The position numbers were made by a program, and so were the translations under genes. 64,000 nt of DNA from Oreocharis arfaki (taxonomy: Eukaryota; Chordata; Aves; Passeriformes; Paramythiidae): assembly GCA_013398015.1 (NCBI GenBank), contig VZRR01002192.1, forward strand, positions 248,001 to 312,000, read 5' to 3'. This document shows positions 61,341-64,000 of the stretch, piece after piece. Numbering within the stretch: the first letter of the stretch is position 1; every line of letters starts with the position of its first letter. The notes under the pieces were generated by a model. It had not been told where the DNA came from and ran no database searches. It saw nothing but the letters and a program-made list of their open reading frames with translations.

Positions 61341-64000
61341 GAGGGGACTGGAACATCAGATGTCTCAGCAAAGGCTTAGAGAATTTTAGGTTCCTTTTGA
61401 GAGAATATAAATTGTATTGAGGTTGATATATTTGTGTGTTGTTTGAAGTCAAAGCCAAATATTCTTAGCATGGTGGGAATAACTCCCTTCCCATTGCTGA
61501 TCATGAGGAGTATGTAACTAAATCTATGTCTGTGGTGCTGAAAATTTCCTCCTAAATGCTGTCTCTTTTGGACTAATGGGATTTTTTTCAAGTATTGGTG
61601 TGAAGGGGTGTGCATATAAATATGTATAAACGTGCTTCTCATACAGTCAGGATACATTCCTTGTATACATATTATTCTAAAAACAGGAAACAAAAGCATC
61701 TGAGAAACAGGACTGAGCAGGAACAATTTTTAGACCTATAAGTTAAATTGGATTAAACTTCATCTTTCAGCAAATGCTATGTTATTTATTCAATGTTTCT
61801 CTGGGGGATTTCCCTACCCCCTGCACTTTATAGCAAGTAGTGATGTTTCTTAATTAAAAAATCAAACAAACGTGGAATTGAGGCTGCCCCACACAGACGT
61901 TCTCCTGTGGGAATAGGAGGTGCACTGATTTTCTCATGGACAGTTTCTGGGTCTGCTGGACACAAAGGAGGCGAAAAGCTCTGTCTGGGGATGTCAAATT
62001 CACATCATGCATCTGATGCCAGGACTGTTCACAGTGCTGCAGGGCCATCTCCTAGGTATTGCCCTTCGCAGAGAAGAACTGGTGGATATGGTGAGGAAGG
62101 TCACTGATAAACTCATCAGAAGTTGGGTAGATTTCTGTTTATTAATTGCCCTGCAGTAGAGATTACTGTCTTGGAGAAAGGAGCTTCTTTTTTCCTCTTT
62201 TCTTTCATTCTTTCCACCCAGAGCTTGAGTGTTTCTGAGGTTTTAGGGCTTTACAACCCCCACTCTGTGACTGAAACAAACCTTTATCCTTTTCCTTAGT
62301 TTCTGAGATAAATACTACTTTCTGAAGTACATTTTGACAGATTTTAATTAATATTGTGGGGGAAAATTATTTTAAGTTCTTTACAGTTAAGACAAAGCAA
62401 AATGGTTCTGTTTAAATGGTTTTGAGTTTTAGATATTTCTGCAAATGCATGGGAAGCACATTGGTGCCCCACTTGAAAAGTCTTTCAGTTGGACTCCACC
62501 AGTGCTTTGGTTGCTGTTATTTCTACATGTGGAGGGTTTTTCTCATATTTACCTGGTTTACTATTTGAGTAATAATAGAAACTCTGACATTTTCAAGCTG
62601 ATGCAACTGTCGTTTCACCCTGGTTAGTGTCAGGTTCATTGATCTCCACTCTGCCTTTCTGTGGAACAGCAAAATGCACTCTGCAGGCCAGTGTTAAAGA
62701 TGGATTCTGCTATAGATTCACTTTGTCAAAGTACACACAAGGCTGGCTGTTTTCAGGCTATCCTACTTTGTCACCAGTGATGCCTCAGGATATTGTAGCC
62801 AGTGTCCTCATTTCCAATGGAATGGTTTATTTTGGAGGCATAAAGCTTTTGAGTCAATGACTGTAAACTTTGGTTCTGTGGTAAGGGCCAAAAGCACCAG
62901 TGACGTGAGTCATTCTCAACTTTTGAAAGAAGCAGACAGAGATCATCTGATGATGCCAGCAATGTATTTGTTCTTGTGTCTTTGTGCAGCTGATAGGTTT
63001 TTTTTCTTAGATTAATATTTAACTGATATTGCCTCCATCCCTTTCCTAAAACTGGCATTCTCTTTTCAAGTTTCTTATCTGGAAACAAACTCATTTTGTG
63101 CCTTCTATAATTGCAATCCCAGTCTCAACCATTATTTATGGCTGAGCACACTGTAGTTACAGCACATGAAAGAACATCAGCAATGACTTATTGTAAATGG
63201 GACAGATTTCTTGGGAATGCACTGGGGATTAGATGTCCAAAAGAATGAAGCACTGCTCTCTTTCCATCTGGCCACTTCATTTCACTGCCTGTTTGGGACT
63301 AGTACTTCTAAAATCTAGTTTGCAAAGTCAAATATTGATTTAATTTGTTTTGTTCTTAAAAGGTAGAGTAAACCTGGGAAGGTTTTAGTTGTGTACAGTC
63401 ACAGAAGGGGCAAGCAGGGAACAACTGAAAGAAATGCTTTCTGTCAAAGTTGGCAATTTTCTGATTGGTTAATTAAAAAAAAGTAACTTAACTAACTAAA
63501 CTTCAGTTTAAAGTTTAGGTTGCACTCAATAACTTTCAAAATGTCAATTTTGGCATGAAAAATTGGAATCTTGTTGGTGATATAGCCATGTAAAAAATAT
63601 ATTTTAGTGTATTCATATTTTCTGCATCCTCTGTTTTTCGGTAAGTAGTCTTTAGGATGCAAACTAAGAAAGTTAATACCAAGTGAAGGATTTTAAATTA
63701 TTAGCTTCAATATGTTTTACAGAGTTTAAACAAAGAAATCAGAAAGTATTCCGACCTAACCCTGTGTCAAGATGGGGTGTTAGTCAACCCCCATTTTCCA
63801 AACACGCCTCAAAACACCTTTGGTGAAGTTCCAGTTGAAATACTGATTCTATATGTGTTATTTCTTCTAAAATAAGCTACATCAGACATCAAGATTTCAA
63901 CATTTTTTAACTATAAACAAGTTAAGCTTCAGCTTCCTGTGTAGATCTCATGTCTTGAATTAGTTCTCCAGAAAAAGTACTTCTGGGAGAGCATAGGAAG
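61341..64000. other. Gene-free unique sequence
   Basis: No supported gene. Minus-strand frames of 116 aa (61376-61726) and 107 aa (62771-63094) have no recognisable domain. ATGGGG and CCCCAT flank 11 bases near 63773-63795, a short inverted repeat of no special weight. The window ends in ordinary AT-rich DNA. Confidence 0.6.

Noticed and set aside
1..64000. CRISPR arrays, bacterial operons, phage or plasmid features
   Set aside because: No regularly spaced repeats, no dense ORFs, no ribosome-binding sites; the window is vertebrate.
1..64000. Endogenous retroviral gag, pol or env remnants
   Set aside because: No translated frame shows protease, reverse transcriptase, integrase or envelope motifs; only a doubtful solo LTR was found.

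Overview
This window looks like non-coding DNA from the nuclear genome of a sauropsid, most likely a bird. The main evidence is a degraded CR1 LINE tail on the minus strand at about 48008-48330, with a second short CR1-like 3' end at 61281-61340. CR1 is the dominant LINE of birds, turtles and crocodilians. Old MIR-like SINE fragments and very old short palindromic amniote repeats are also present. Recognisable interspersed repeats are sparse, the DNA is AT-rich and CpG-poor by eye, and no recent L1 or Alu-type element was seen. This fits a bird better than a mammal or lizard, but the species cannot be named from the sequence.

I find no protein-coding gene, rRNA, functional tRNA, CRISPR array or prokaryotic feature. 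The longest open frames are 159 aa (37801-38280, +) and 155 aa (54319-54786, -). None resembles a known family, and lengths of this order are only slightly above what AT-rich random DNA of this size gives. The window is best read as intergenic or deep intronic DNA. Several stretches have the mixed composition and dense homeodomain, POU, SOX or RFX-like motifs typical of conserved vertebrate enhancers. The best are 27960-28620, 29290-29600, 16690-17640, 36825-37030, 42370-42560 and 53220-53600. Conservation cannot be tested here, so these remain candidates.

Layout: 1-12020 is mostly unremarkable unique DNA with one striking 26-bp palindrome beside a TA microsatellite (3611-3696). 12022-16680 holds old SINE/palindromic repeat debris, a perfect 20-bp palindrome (15133-15152) and a MIR-like fragment. 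16690-17640 is candidate regulatory DNA, followed by a small CpG cluster (18085-18260). 18260-27960 is mostly featureless apart from an RFX-type X-box. 27960-29600 is the best enhancer-like cluster. 29600-32000 carries a CpG cluster, a MIR fragment and a complete-looking 108-bp palindromic repeat. 32000-40000 is mostly unique.

The most unusual block is 40040-41800. It combines a tRNA-like (SINE-type) sequence on the minus strand, three CACGTG E-boxes within 52 bp, two diverged tandem units that each begin with TTAGGG-like telomeric sequence, and a possible solo LTR, all with more CpG than the flanks. The rest (41800-64000) is unique DNA with scattered old repeats, the two CR1 remnants and a TA/TG microsatellite.
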